The notes beneath the pieces are model-generated. The model was not told the DNA's origin and ran no database searches. It saw only the letters and a program-made list of their open reading frames with translations. Both the position numbers and the translations under genes were made by a program. A stretch of DNA of 25,758 nt, taken from NCBI GenBank assembly GCA_003157715.1, contig PMKK01000132.1, positions 6,888 through 32,645 of the forward strand, read 5' to 3'. This document shows positions 14,107 through 24,200 of the stretch, piece after piece. This stretch comes from Actinomycetota bacterium. GTDB taxonomy: Bacteria > Actinomycetota > Thermoleophilia > UBA2241. Position 1 is the first letter of the stretch. Every line of letters starts with the position of its first letter.

Positions 14107-15531
14107 TCAAAGCTGCCCCGCTTGCCAGGTGGCGCGCAAACCGAGGCGGTGCGCGATGGGGTTGTAGGCGCTGCAAAAGCGGCTCTTGCTCGCGTTTGCC
14201 ATTGAGCTTTGGGCCACCGCGCTGTCGTAGTTGCTGTCGTAGGGCACATTGCCGAGGTAGCCCTGCGGCCACTGGTAGTAGTAGTTGTAGACCTTGTGCA
14301 TCCATGCTGCGAAGTAGCGATCCGCCTCAATCGAGTGTTGCAGCGACTGCTGAAGCAGATTGAACACCTTGGCGGCATGCGTATCGTCCGGAACGCCCAT
14401 CGCGCTCAATTGGTCGAGGAGACTCTGACGGTTCGACTGCACGCTCTCTATCATGGTCGCGGCATCGTCAGGGTTCATCGTCATTCCGCGAACCCCTGCA
14501 ACAGCCCGTACGATGTCGCTCCGCCCGTACTGCGACTGGTCGAGGATGTCGTTCTGGATGCGGACAAGAAAAGTGCGAAGCGCCGCGTCGCTGTGTGCAT
14601 TGCGTGCCCCGGCGAGCATGAACGTGCAGGTTCCTGGGTTCAGGGACTGAAGACCCGGCGCAACGCGATTCAGGTGCTTGCCAGCGGCCTGCGCTGCGGT
14701 TGCGGCAGCCTGTAGGGCTTGCGCCTCGACCGGCGTCACGGCAGAGAGCCGCGGCGGCAGGACGACAACCGCTCCAGCGTAGGCAGCCAACGCTCGCAGC
14801 GCAGCTGAGATCGCTTGCTTGGTGGCCGCTTGGCTTGCGTTCTGGCTCGCGAGCGCTGCGCAGTCGCTCTGCGCCTTTGCGAGGGCGGTCTGCAAGCGTT
14901 TTGCAGAGGTGACTGCCGGCCCTAGCGTCGTCGACCACTTGCACGCAGCGAGCGATGCGGGAAGATGCGCGGCTGCGCTCGTCGTCATGGGTGCAAGCCC
15001 GGTCACGATGGCGCGTGATTGACTGTCGAAGGCCGCGCTAGCCTCTTGACCCTTCTTACTATTGCTACCGTGAACCACGGTCGCCAGCGCGCCGGCTGCC
15101 ACCGCCATGATCACCACTACGGCGATCAGAGCAAGGATCCAGGGCGTGTGTAGTGCCCGGGATACCCAAAGGCGGGAACGACCGGCCGACTCGCCGCCCG
15201 CGTCGATGAACGCTTCGTCAGCACAATCAGCGCTGGCGTCCAAAGAATCCTGAGGAAGAGCCGCCCCGACCAGTGCCACTGTCTGTGCCTCTTCGGCGCG
15301 ACTAGCAGACGCCGGCGGGGCATCGCGGCTTGCACCGCAGAGCAAGCAGAAGCGGCCCTCGGCCGGGTTCTGCGCCCCGCAGCTCGAACATGACCATGCC
15401 GTCGGCTCCGACGAGGCACCGGCCGCTACCGACTCCGTCTTCCCTTCGTCCTCGGGCACGAATGCTCCGCAACCGCCGCAGTAGCGCGCCCCGCCACGTA
15501 GCGGTTTGCCACAGTTCTCGCAAAATGACAT
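14107..15531 (-). CDS. Double zinc-ribbon single-pass membrane protein
   Basis: A 474-residue protein from ATG 15531, immediately after a GGAGGGGCG site; 12 more upstream codons are open but unsupported. Two zinc ribbons open the protein: Cys4/7/18/21 and Cys48/51/62/65. A poorly conserved acidic linker follows, then one membrane helix (about 130-152). The 320-residue exterior part is Ala/Gln-rich and helical, with SAKRLQTALAKAQSDCAALASQ suggesting a coiled coil. The C-terminal part has aromatic residues (KVYNYYYQWPQGYLGN). The layout, cytoplasmic zinc ribbon plus external domain, is frequent in actinobacterial and firmicute envelope proteins of unknown function. It lies directly upstream of the amidase gene and could regulate or anchor wall hydrolysis; that is inference. 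Confidence 0.8.
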   Translation of the reverse strand: MSFCENCGKPLRGGARYCGGCGAFVPEDEGKTESVAAGASSEPTAWSCSSCGAQNPAEGRFCLLCGASRDAPPASASRAEEAQTVALVGAALPQDSLDASADCADEAFIDAGGESAGRSRLWVSRALHTPWILALIAVVVIMAVAAGALATVVHGSNSKKGQEASAAFDSQSRAIVTGLAPMTTSAAAHLPASLAACKWSTTLGPAVTSAKRLQTALAKAQSDCAALASQNASQAATKQAISAALRALAAYAGAVVVLPPRLSAVTPVEAQALQAAATAAQAAGKHLNRVAPGLQSLNPGTCTFMLAGARNAHSDAALRTFLVRIQNDILDQSQYGRSDIVRAVAGVRGMTMNPDDAATMIESVQSNRQSLLDQLSAMGVPDDTHAAKVFNLLQQSLQHSIEADRYFAAWMHKVYNYYYQWPQGYLGNVPYDSNYDSAVAQSSMANASKSRFCSAYNPIAHRLGLRATWQAGQL

Positions 15532-15808
15532 CGCCCCTCCATTTGCCCCCGTCAAACGGACAAGCAATCGCCCGCCCCCAACCCCACTCGGGGAGTCTGC
15601 GATTACCGCAGTATCACCATTGGGATCTTGTATTTATCGGAAAGCGGGCGCCTAGACTTGAGAAGCGCGGCCAAGGCGTTTGCGCGTGCTCGCGCTTCGT
15701 CCATCGAATCGCATGGCCCGGGAGAGGCCACCTCGGCGCCCCTGCTTTGTCTTCGTGGCGAGAGAGAGCCAGCGCGACCAGGTGGCCGGGACCCTCGCCT
15801 CGCTGGCC

Positions 15809-18800
15809 TCACTTGCGCTTAACGGCCGGGACCCTGTGTGCTCGCGTGATGCGCGGCACGCGGTGATGGCGCGCAACGGCCGGCACCAACGTGGGGCCGG
15901 CGGCGGTATTCGTCACCGTAGCGACACGGTAGCCAGCCTGGAGGTTGCCGACCACATCGACTGCGTAGTAGCAAAGCGTGTGGGCTCCGAGGCCGGCGAT
16001 GGTCACGGGCACGCCGGCTGGACCGGGGTAGACGGCCCGCTGCCAGGCGCCGCCGTCCAGTGAGTACCACAGGCAGGCCACCCCCGAGTCAGGATCGCTG
16101 GCCGTCAGGGCCACGGTGGCCGGGTTGGCAGCCACGGTCAGGGCGGCATCTGAAGTGGGCAGCGAGTTGTCGATGCGCACCGTAGTCGACTCCGTCTGCT
16201 CGGTGTTGCCGACAGCGTCGGTGGAGCGGTAGCGCACACCGTAGGTGCCCGAGCCGCCGCCGCGCTTCCAGCGCGGGAAGGCCACGGTCGCGCCGCTCTG
16301 CCAGCTTGCGCCGTTGTCGAGTGAGTACTGGGTGCCTGCGGAGCCGCCGCTCATGCCGGAGTGGCTGCCGTCTGGGGCCAGCGGATCGGTCGCTGTCAGC
16401 GCCAGGCTCCAGGGACCGGCATGCCAGGCGCTGCCGGCGTTGTCGGTGGTCACCGGAGAGGTGATGTCGACCTTCGGCGAGACGGTCTGTGTGGCCTCTC
16501 GGTTGCCTGCCATGTCGGTCGAGGAGAAGGTGACCTGTGCTCCCTCGGTCGCCACCGTGAACGGTCCCGCATAGACCTGCTCGGGCCCGCCGTTGATCGA
16601 GTAGAGCGTATGCGCGGCGCCCGACCCCGTACCGTCGTCCGTGGCGAGCGCGACAGTAGCCTGCCGACTCCAGCCGCTGGGGTCGATGGTGGCCGTCGTG
16701 GTCGGCGCGGTCCGGTCGACGGTGAAGGTGCACTGCCCCTTGGCGCCGGCGATGGGATCGCCGTCCGCGTCGAGTGCCTGGGAGATCACGCCGTAGTCGC
16801 CCTCGGGCAGCGCGTAGGCGGCGCTCCAGGTCTCATCGTGGGAGCCCCAGCCAGCAGCGGGAGCGGGCGCCTGCTGCCAGATGGCGCCGTCATCGAAGGA
16901 CAGCTCCACCCCGGCTATGGCCGCAGTCGTGCAAACGACCTCGCCGGTGAGGTCAACCGTCGCCGCAGCGGTGGGCGCTGAGCCTACGAGCCCTACGCTA
17001 CAAGCGGCGTACTCGACGTCGGAGGGGGCAAGCGTGCCCGAGAGAGCTGGCGTGGCGGAGTCGATGCAGGTCAGGGCGCCGTCGGTCATGTCGAGCAGGT
17101 TGACCGATGAGAAGCTGAAGTCGCCTGAGGAGTCGACGTTCTCCAGCTCGCCGGGGGTGACGCGCAGGGTCACGGTGGTGTCAGTGCCGGCGGCCAGGGT
17201 GACCACCGTGCTGGGCTGAGCGACCGTGCCGCCATCGCTCGTCACCGTGCCGGCGACCTGGAGCGTGCAGTCCTGTGAGGCATGGACGCCGACATCGAAC
17301 AGGAGCGCGTCGGCCTTGCCCGAAGTCCCGGTCGTCGTGTGCCAGGTGAAGGGGCCCGAAAGGGTCGCCCGGGGTACGGCGATGGAGACCTGCTCGTGAG
17401 CGATGCGCGTGAAGGCAACGTCCTCAGCGTCGGTCCCGCTCGCCCGCACCACGACATCTGCGGTGCCGCTGGCGGGAGCGGTCAGCGTGCCGGAAGACAC
17501 TCCATCGCCAGCGACGCTGTCCGGCGCAAGCCCGTCATCGTGAAGGGCCACGGTGTCACCGCCGACCGAGGCGCTGAAGACGCCGCCGGTCTGACGTACA
17601 CCGTTCTCATAGACCCCTGCCTCCACGGTGAAATCCGAGCCGGCAGGCGCCTGCGAAGGGGCATCGACGCGGAGCTCGCTCGGGCCGGCGTCACTGACGC
17701 TGATCGAGGCACTTGCCGCGTCGGCCCCGGAGAGGCCGACATAGGCCACATACTGCCCCGGCGCACACGAGACGGCTCCCATGGTCCGCCCCGACGTGCT
17801 CGTCGCTTCACAGTCGACCGACGAACCGGTCGAGTCGACGACCGAGATGGTCGGCGTGCCAGCGTCCGCCGAGGCGCTGATGAGCGCACCGGTTGCCTCG
17901 ACCGAGAAGGGCACGGAGATCGTCGAGCCCGGGGCGAGGCCGGTCTCATCTTCAGCGATCGTCTTCCAGCCACAGGCCGAGTCCACATCGGTCGGCGATG
18001 GTGTGTCCGACTCAAGCGTTGCGTGGACGGATCGGCTCAGGGGTACTGTGCTGGCCATCATCGTCCCCGACGACGGTTTCTTCGTGGAGGTCGTGCCGTT
18101 GGCCGCGGCCTCGGCGATGAAGGCGGCGAGGTCGGAAAGGACCGCATTCCCCGTCGAGGTGCCCGTCACAGGCGGCAGATAGTCGGAACCAGGCCACCCG
18201 AGCCATCCGAGTCCGTCGCCATGAAGGGCGTGCACAAGCAGACTCCCGCCATCCCTGCCTGGGGGAGTGAACGTGGCGCTCTCCTCTGACACCATCCCGT
18301 CGTCTTGAACGCCGAGGCCGAAGGCAGCCCCCATGGCGTCGATCGTCGCTACCTGCCAGAGCTGAACCGGCGTGTTCCACCAAGGCGCCATGTGCGATGC
18401 TGCCCAAAGCGGGAAGAAGTCAGACTCCACGTGCCGCGTGAGGATCGAGGTCTTCGGGGCGACCTGCGAGTTAAACCACCCGATGGTGGTGCCGCGCGCG
18501 TCAAGTTCCTCGACCGAAACGGATTCGTCCACCCACCGACCGATTGCCGACTGCGGCGAGCCCAGATTTGGGGTGTCGATCTGGTAGATGCCCACGACCT
18601 TGACATTGAAGGGCTTGAAAGACGACTCGGCGAACCCCCTGGCGATCAGACCGCCCATGGAGTGGCCGACTAGCACCACCGGGGTATTGGGGGCGACCTT
18701 CTGCGCTGGCGCGGCAAGCCAGTTGTCCAAGCGCTTCCAGTTGTCATAGAGATAGCCACCCTGCGAGTCCATCACCTCGTCGGACGACGAACCCTTGGTC

Positions 18801-20230
18801 ATCGGCGGGACGAGCACCCTGTAGCCTCGCGAGTGGAGGTAATCGTAGACGCCCTGCCACGTCTGGCCCTCGCCTTTCCCGTTGTCGCCATATTTGCTGT
18901 CGAGGCCGCCGATGAGCACGATAGTTGGCACTTGGGCGAAGGCCGCCGAGATCGTGCGGTCGGCTGTGACGTCCGTGAACGTGTAACTCCTCTTTGGGCC
19001 CAGCGAGACACCGTCAACGACAAGGTCGACGGCACGGTAGCCAGAATCGGGCGTCAGTGTGAACGTGATGTCGTCGCCGATGCTCACCGACTGCGGCCCT
19101 GCCGGGCTGATGCTGCCGCCCGAGCTGCAACTCGCCGTGACCGTATGACTTGGGGTGGGAGTGCCGTCGCTGTAGGCGTAGATGATGCCGCCGTTTCCCA
19201 CCGTCCAACCGCGGCCAAAGTAAGGGAAGTCGACCGAGTTCAGGTTGTAGGGTGTGTCGACCGCCTGGGGCGTCCAGCTGGCGCCGCCGTCGGTGGTCGC
19301 CCGAATGATGCCGTGGTTCCCTGTGTCAGTGGAGTCATATCCCACCGCCCAGCCATGAGTTGCGTCGGCGAATCGCACCGAGAGGAGGGCTATCGGTTCA
19401 GTTCCAGGCGTCTCGGCATTCCAATGCGCGCCGCCGTCGGTCGTGCCGAGGATAGTGTCCCCATCGCCCACCGCCCAGCCGCGGGTGGTGTCGGCAAAGT
19501 AGACCGCATCAAGTTGGGGCGGCGCAGTTCCCGGCGTCTGGGCAACCCAGTTCGCGCCGCCGTCGGTGGTGGCGACCAGGGAGCCGTTCACGCCCGCTGC
19601 CCACCCGTCGGTAGCATCAGCGAAGAAGATGGAATTGGGATTATTCCACGAGTCGCCCGGCACATCGGACCACTGGGGGTTCCAGTGCGCGCCGCCGTCG
19701 GATGTTGCGTACGTGACGATCTGGTAGTGGTGGCTGAACACGTTATATGCATAGCCCGCCGCCCAGCCGTCGCTGGCGTCGCTGAAGCCGACGGAGAGGA
19801 TCTGCAGGCTCGAATATCCATAGTTAAACTCCTGAGCCGACCAGTCCTTGCCGGCGTTGGTGGTCTTGAGGATGACGCTGCCGCCCCACCTGTCGTATCC
19901 GGTCGCCCAGCCGCATTTGGTGGTGAGAAAGAACACCGAGTCGAGGATGTCCGTGACGCCCGACGTCTGGGAAGTCCAGTTCGTGCCGCCGTCGGTGGTC
20001 GCGAGGATGGTCCCATTCTCGTAGGTCCCACCCACCGCCCAGCCGTGATTGGCGTCCCTGAAGAACACTCCCCCAAGATGATCCGTGGTACCCGATGACT
20101 GGGGCGTCCAAGTGCCCGCGGCGAAGGCCGCACTCGACACGAATCCCGCGAAGATCGCGAAGAGAGCAAGCGCAATCGCCATGACGACTACGGAGGTCAA
20201 CGCCTGGATGCCACGGCTTCGAGTCCCCAC
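15809..20230 (-). CDS. Giant secreted protein: YCF48-type propeller, lipase-like domain, Ig-like tail
   Basis: A 1473-residue protein from GTG 20230, directly after GGGGGGACCA; the frame is open to 20452 but that part has no start signal. A signal peptide of about 37 residues (ALTSVVVMAIALALFAIFAGFVSSAAFA) is followed by seven YCF48/BNR-like blades (about 38-356), each with a pattern like FADATHGWAVG...TTDGGANW. Next is an InlB-B-like segment (SISPAGPQSVSIGDDITFTLTPDSGYR, about 370-430). An alpha/beta-hydrolase lipase domain (about 435-700) carries IVLIGGLD, the nucleophile elbow GHSMGG (Ser near 524), IDTPNLGS and a His-rich VHALHGDG. Several Ig-like or OmpL47-like domains follow (about 800-1440), with a basic tail ending AVKRK. 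It is exported and may act on lipids or esters at the cell surface. The substrate is unknown. Confidence 0.88.
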   Translation of the reverse strand: MGTRSRGIQALTSVVVMAIALALFAIFAGFVSSAAFAAGTWTPQSSGTTDHLGGVFFRDANHGWAVGGTYENGTILATTDGGTNWTSQTSGVTDILDSVFFLTTKCGWATGYDRWGGSVILKTTNAGKDWSAQEFNYGYSSLQILSVGFSDASDGWAAGYAYNVFSHHYQIVTYATSDGGAHWNPQWSDVPGDSWNNPNSIFFADATDGWAAGVNGSLVATTDGGANWVAQTPGTAPPQLDAVYFADTTRGWAVGDGDTILGTTDGGAHWNAETPGTEPIALLSVRFADATHGWAVGYDSTDTGNHGIIRATTDGGASWTPQAVDTPYNLNSVDFPYFGRGWTVGNGGIIYAYSDGTPTPSHTVTASCSSGGSISPAGPQSVSIGDDITFTLTPDSGYRAVDLVVDGVSLGPKRSYTFTDVTADRTISAAFAQVPTIVLIGGLDSKYGDNGKGEGQTWQGVYDYLHSRGYRVLVPPMTKGSSSDEVMDSQGGYLYDNWKRLDNWLAAPAQKVAPNTPVVLVGHSMGGLIARGFAESSFKPFNVKVVGIYQIDTPNLGSPQSAIGRWVDESVSVEELDARGTTIGWFNSQVAPKTSILTRHVESDFFPLWAASHMAPWWNTPVQLWQVATIDAMGAAFGLGVQDDGMVSEESATFTPPGRDGGSLLVHALHGDGLGWLGWPGSDYLPPVTGTSTGNAVLSDLAAFIAEAAANGTTSTKKPSSGTMMASTVPLSRSVHATLESDTPSPTDVDSACGWKTIAEDETGLAPGSTISVPFSVEATGALISASADAGTPTISVVDSTGSSVDCEATSTSGRTMGAVSCAPGQYVAYVGLSGADAASASISVSDAGPSELRVDAPSQAPAGSDFTVEAGVYENGVRQTGGVFSASVGGDTVALHDDGLAPDSVAGDGVSSGTLTAPASGTADVVVRASGTDAEDVAFTRIAHEQVSIAVPRATLSGPFTWHTTTGTSGKADALLFDVGVHASQDCTLQVAGTVTSDGGTVAQPSTVVTLAAGTDTTVTLRVTPGELENVDSSGDFSFSSVNLLDMTDGALTCIDSATPALSGTLAPSDVEYAACSVGLVGSAPTAAATVDLTGEVVCTTAAIAGVELSFDDGAIWQQAPAPAAGWGSHDETWSAAYALPEGDYGVISQALDADGDPIAGAKGQCTFTVDRTAPTTTATIDPSGWSRQATVALATDDGTGSGAAHTLYSINGGPEQVYAGPFTVATEGAQVTFSSTDMAGNREATQTVSPKVDITSPVTTDNAGSAWHAGPWSLALTATDPLAPDGSHSGMSGGSAGTQYSLDNGASWQSGATVAFPRWKRGGGSGTYGVRYRSTDAVGNTEQTESTTVRIDNSLPTSDAALTVAANPATVALTASDPDSGVACLWYSLDGGAWQRAVYPGPAGVPVTIAGLGAHTLCYYAVDVVGNLQAGYRVATVTNTAAGPTLVPAVARHHRVPRITRAHRVPAVKRK

Positions 20231-20455
20231 TGGTCCCCCCGTCTTCGGATGGTCGGGAGCCCCGCCCCGACCGCTTGTTCCAAGCATACCGTGTCTGGCT
20301 AGTACGCAGACGAGCGTGCGTAGCCACGTCAGACGGCCGGGCGGGCGGGCCCCCCAGTTCAGCACGAAAGGAGTTGCTGGCCCGCTCCGGTTGACACGAC
20401 AGTCCCGGCGTTGGGACCGAGCCAGGTCACGCGGCACCAGTTTTCCCTGCAAATA

Positions 20456-20517
20456 GCTGGTGGACCGCAGCGGGTTCGAACCGCTGACCTCCGCCGTGCA
20501 AAGGCGTCAACTGATTT
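20456..20517 (-). repeat. tRNA-Ala(TGC) 3'-half remnant, attR-like copy 2
   Basis: The same 62 bp as 11131-11192 in the same orientation, with CCA ending at 20457 or 20458 on the minus strand. Again the tRNA 5' half is replaced by a flank related to that of copy 1; both flanks contain GCGTTCGTTTGCCG about 100-115 bp further on (20617-20630 here). The stretch 20518-20808 holds no gene I can support. Confidence 0.85.
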
Positions 20518-20808
20518 GCTAATAGGTGTCAGCGAGTGCCAACGAGAGCTTCCTGGAGCGCGAGAAACCGGCCTTGAGTGTTATCGAGTGACGCCGAGTG
20601 GTACGGCGTGGTGATGCGTTCGTTTGCCGATCGTTTGCCGCGGCAAGGGCGACGGTTGGTTCGTGCTCGATGGCCACGCCAGCACCGAGGTACTGGTTGG
20701 CACAGGTCTAGACCGTATGTAGCGAATCGGCGTCCCAGCGCGCGCCGCCGTCGAGACCGCAAGAGAGCCCTGGGCGGCTGAGATCCAGCTCCGTTCTTCG
20801 GGCATGGA

Positions 20809-21039
20809 TCACGGCGCGCCGCCCGACACCAGTCCGGCAAGACCGGTGAGGCTGGCATTCGTGACGGTGCCTGCAATGCTGCCGGTGGATGGCCCAGCAT
20901 GAGCCGAAGGCGCTACGACTGCGAGGGCGAGCGCCCCGACGGCAAGCGACAGAGCGAACATCGCCATTGCAAGAAGCGTCGAAAGTGACCCTGTTCTTCG
21001 CGCACGGCGAGGCGTGACGCGGTATTCGCGGTCAGGCAT
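20809..21039 (-). pseudogene. Truncated secreted protein (signal peptide plus start of a repeat domain)
   Basis: A 76-residue frame from ATG 21039 with GGGGGG eight bases upstream. A basic N-terminus (RVTPRRARRTGS) leads into a strong signal segment (LLAMAMFALSLAVGALALAVVAPSAHAG). Only about 27 mature residues follow: PSTGSIAGTVTNASLTGLAGL, then the end. GSIxGTVTxAS is the usual first strand of carboxypeptidase-regulatory-like (CnaB/SdrD-type) domains, which normally continue for 70 or more residues. The gene therefore looks cut short. The break lies about 290 bp from the tRNA-Ala remnant, where deletion or recombination is likely. A genuine short secreted peptide is less likely but possible. 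Confidence 0.55.
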
Positions 21040-21269
21040 GCCTGAGCCCCCCATTGGGTGATGGCTCCAAGCTCTAAGCATCGTGGGTGCTGCCCAAACA
21101 ACTCTGATCTTTGCAGAGGCCACCAAGGTAGCTACGCGATACATCCAACTACAGCTTCATTCTAGTCTGGCCAGAGCACGTCCGCGAACTTGGACGGTGC
21201 GGAGGAGCACCAAGACGTAGGTTCCGCGTGGGCAGAAAGCTGGCTCGACTCAGCGCGGCCCGTCACTTG

Positions 21270-24200
21270 TCACGGGCTGCCGACCTCGGTCGGCGTATCC
21301 CTCTCGATAGTGTCGCCGAGGCCGAGTTCGCCGTCTTCGTTCCAGCCCCAGGCCCAGAGGGTGCCGTCTGTCTTGAGCGCCAGGGTGTGGTAGCCGCCTG
21401 CCGAGACGGTGCCCCAGTCGCTGTCGCTGCCGACCTCGGTCGGCGTCGACCTTTCAGTGGTGTCGCCCAGGCCGAGCTGTCCCTCGGGGTTGTAGCCCCA
21501 GGCCCAGAGGGTGCCGTCTGTCTTGAGCGCCAGGGTGTGGTCGTCGCCTGCCGAGACGGCGGCCCAGTCGCTGGCGCTGCCGACCTGGGTCGGGACGTCC
21601 CTGTCGGTGGTATTACCGAGGCCGAGCTCTCCGTAGCAGTTCTTGCCCCAGGCCCAGAGGGCGCCATCGGTCTTGAGCGCCAGGGTGTCGGCGCCGTCTG
21701 TCGAGACCGCGGCCCAGTCACTAGCGCTGCCGACCTCGGTCGGCGTCAACCGGTCACCACCACCGCCCAGGCCGAGATCTCCGCCATAGTTTTGACCCCA
21801 GGCCCAGAGGGTGCCGTCTGTCTTGAGCGCCAGGGTGTCGCCGCCGCCCGCCGAGACGGTGGCCCAGTTGCTGGCGCTGCCGACCTGGGTCGGCGCCGAT
21901 CTGTCGGTGAGGTCGCCCAAGCCGAGTTGTCCGCCGACGTTTTGGCCCCAGGCCCAGAGGGTGCCGTCGGTCTTGAGCGCCAGGGTGTCGGCGCCGTCTG
22001 TCGAGACGGTGGCCCAGTCGCTGGCGCTGCCGACCTGGGTCGGCGTCGACCTGTCAGTGGTGTCGCCCAGTCCAAGCTCTCCGTAGTGGTTCAAGCCCCA
22101 GGCCCAGAGGGTGCCGTCGGTCTTGAGCGCCAGGGTGTGGTAGCCGCCTGCCGAGACGGTCGTCCAGTCGCCGCTGCCGGGCGTCGATGTCGGCGTGGGC
22201 GTCGGTGAGGGACTAGCGGTCGGTGTCGGCATCGGCGGCGGCGTCGAGCCGCTCGGCGCCTGAGCGAAGAGGTGATCGTAGAAGGTCTTTGAGCAGCTCC
22301 AGTCGGCGATCGTATGGCTGAGGATCTGCATCTTGAAGCCGACTGCGCCCTCAAGACCGCCGTGCAGCATCCACCAGGGCGTGGCCGCGCTATCGGCTGA
22401 GAACTCGCCGTAGCCGTCGACGCCGACGTAGGGACCGGCGACGTCGCAGATTGACACGCCCACCTGGGGTCCGATCGAGGCCTTCAGGTCGGCCGTGCCG
22501 TAAAGCGTCGGCGGGCTGCAACTAGCCGAGAACCCGGGCGAGCAGACCGGCGAGAAGCTGCCGTTGGCATACTGCGCCCCGATCGTAAAGGAGGCGATCT
22601 GATCGACGCTGGTGGCCACCCCGACGGCGAAGTCGCCGTGCGCGGCGAGCACCAGTTCGAGGTCGATCACCACCGGCACGCCGGCGACGCTGGTCGGCAC
22701 CTTGGCGAGGGGCAGGTCGACCTCCTGGTCATGCTGCCAGCCGGCCGAGGCAGTGCAGGTCAGCGTGCTGTGCTCGGTTGCCACCGAGGCGACGTAGGCG
22801 CTGTTAAGACCGAGGTGCCAGTTCACACTGGCGTCGAGGTCGACGCGCTCGGCCAACGTTACCGAGCCCTTGACGGCGAGACCGCCGAAGTCGTGATCAA
22901 GGGCCAGCGTGAAACTCGGCAGCGAGATCGAGCCTTTCGAGCCGCGTGGCCCGTGTCCGCGACCGGTGGCCACGAGATGGACTCCGGGGGCGAGGCGGGC
23001 GCGGGCGAGGTCGGCGCCGGTGATCTGTTGGGAGAGCGAGAGGTCAAGCGACTGGAAGGCCTGGTCGAGGGCGGCCTGGGTCGTGGTCACGGTGGTGACG
23101 CCGCCGCTGGTACTCACGTCGGTGACCTTGCGCAGCAGGCCATCGGGGGCGGCCGCGCAGGGCTCGATCAGCAGGATCTTGCCGACCGCCACGCCGGCGG
23201 GGGCAGTGCCCGAGAAGCTGAGAGTCATCTGATCGGCGGAGACGGCCGTGAGTGCGGCCGTGCCGGCGCCCTGAAGGGCCGTCGTCGCCGGGGCGAGCAC
23301 GCGAACGCCGGAAGGCGCGCAGGCGAGTCGCAGACTGGCAGAGGCGAGGCTCGCCTGCCAGCAGCGGCCGGCTCTGTAACCCGTAGAGGCAGCAAGCAGG
23401 GCGGTGAGGTTGACGGCGTGGCCCTTGCCGGCCAGCACGAGCAGGTCGCCGGCGCCGTCGCTGTTGAGATCGCTGCAGGCGAGCTGAGCTACGGGCCCTG
23501 CGAGCTTGCCCGACCAGGCGCGGCGGGCGGCGAAGGTGTGTTTGGTCTGCGTGAAGCGGGTGAGTGTGGCCTTCGAGGCCGAGGTCGGCCTGAGCAGGAA
23601 GGCGGCGCCCTTGGCACTGCCGGCAAGGGGGCCGGCGGCGAGACGCGCAGCGGCGCTCGCCGCGCCCTGCCAGCGTAGAGCGAGGGTAAGCCGCGCACCT
23701 GAAGAGGTCAGGCCGTAGAGGTGGCCCTTGTTGCCGCTGCGGGTGAGGATGACCAAATCTGTCTTGCCGTCACCGTTGAGATCGGCGGCGGCCAGCTGGG
23801 CGCCTTTGACGGTGAACGAAGCCTTGCGTGTCTGCCAGAGGATGTGGCGGCTGGCGGCGGAGGCGGTGAAGGAGAAACCGAGGACCTGCGCGCCGTGTCG
23901 GCCCAGGGGAGCAAGCACGAGCAGCTCGTCGTGACCGTCGCCGTTTGTGTCGGCAGCGACAAGGTGGGAGACGGGCACGGAAAGACCCGCCTTGGCGGCA
24001 TGCCAGACGGTACTGGGGGCATAGCTGCCGTCAGGTTGCGCGCTGAAGAGGTCGAGGCGCGCGCCGCTCTTGCCGACCAATGAGAGCAGGGCTGCTGCGG
24101 CCGCGCCACCGTCGAAGCTGCCGACGCCAAACTGGGACCCGGAGGCAAGCGCACCACTCCAGACGCCGGTCGAGGTCAGGGCGGCAGCGCTGCCGCTGAG

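Larger units (their letters stand above)
11133..20517. mobile_element. Putative integrated element between tRNA-Ala 3'-half direct repeats
   Basis: The 9.3-kb interval is bounded by two same-orientation 62-bp repeats derived from the tRNA-Ala 3' end. It carries only minus-strand genes for secreted or membrane proteins (CHAP-like protein, amidase, zinc-ribbon protein, lipase-like protein). No integrase, excisionase, replication or transfer gene is visible, so if it is an element it is a degraded or satellite one. Confidence 0.45.

Noticed and set aside
18833..20098. Plus-strand repeat frame (VGGR/RAAVGGREDG type) opposite the YCF48 propeller
   Set aside because: The periodicity is the mirror image of the minus-strand blade repeats. 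No start signal or export signal is present.
21277..22176. CRISPR array
   Set aside because: The repeat unit is 150 bp with coding content and no short repeat/spacer alternation.
21228..22208. Plus-strand repeat protein ([28 protein letters not shown] units)
   Set aside because: The 50-residue period mirrors the RCC1 repeats on the minus strand. The RCC1 protein has a signal peptide and family consensus, and the plus frame has neither.
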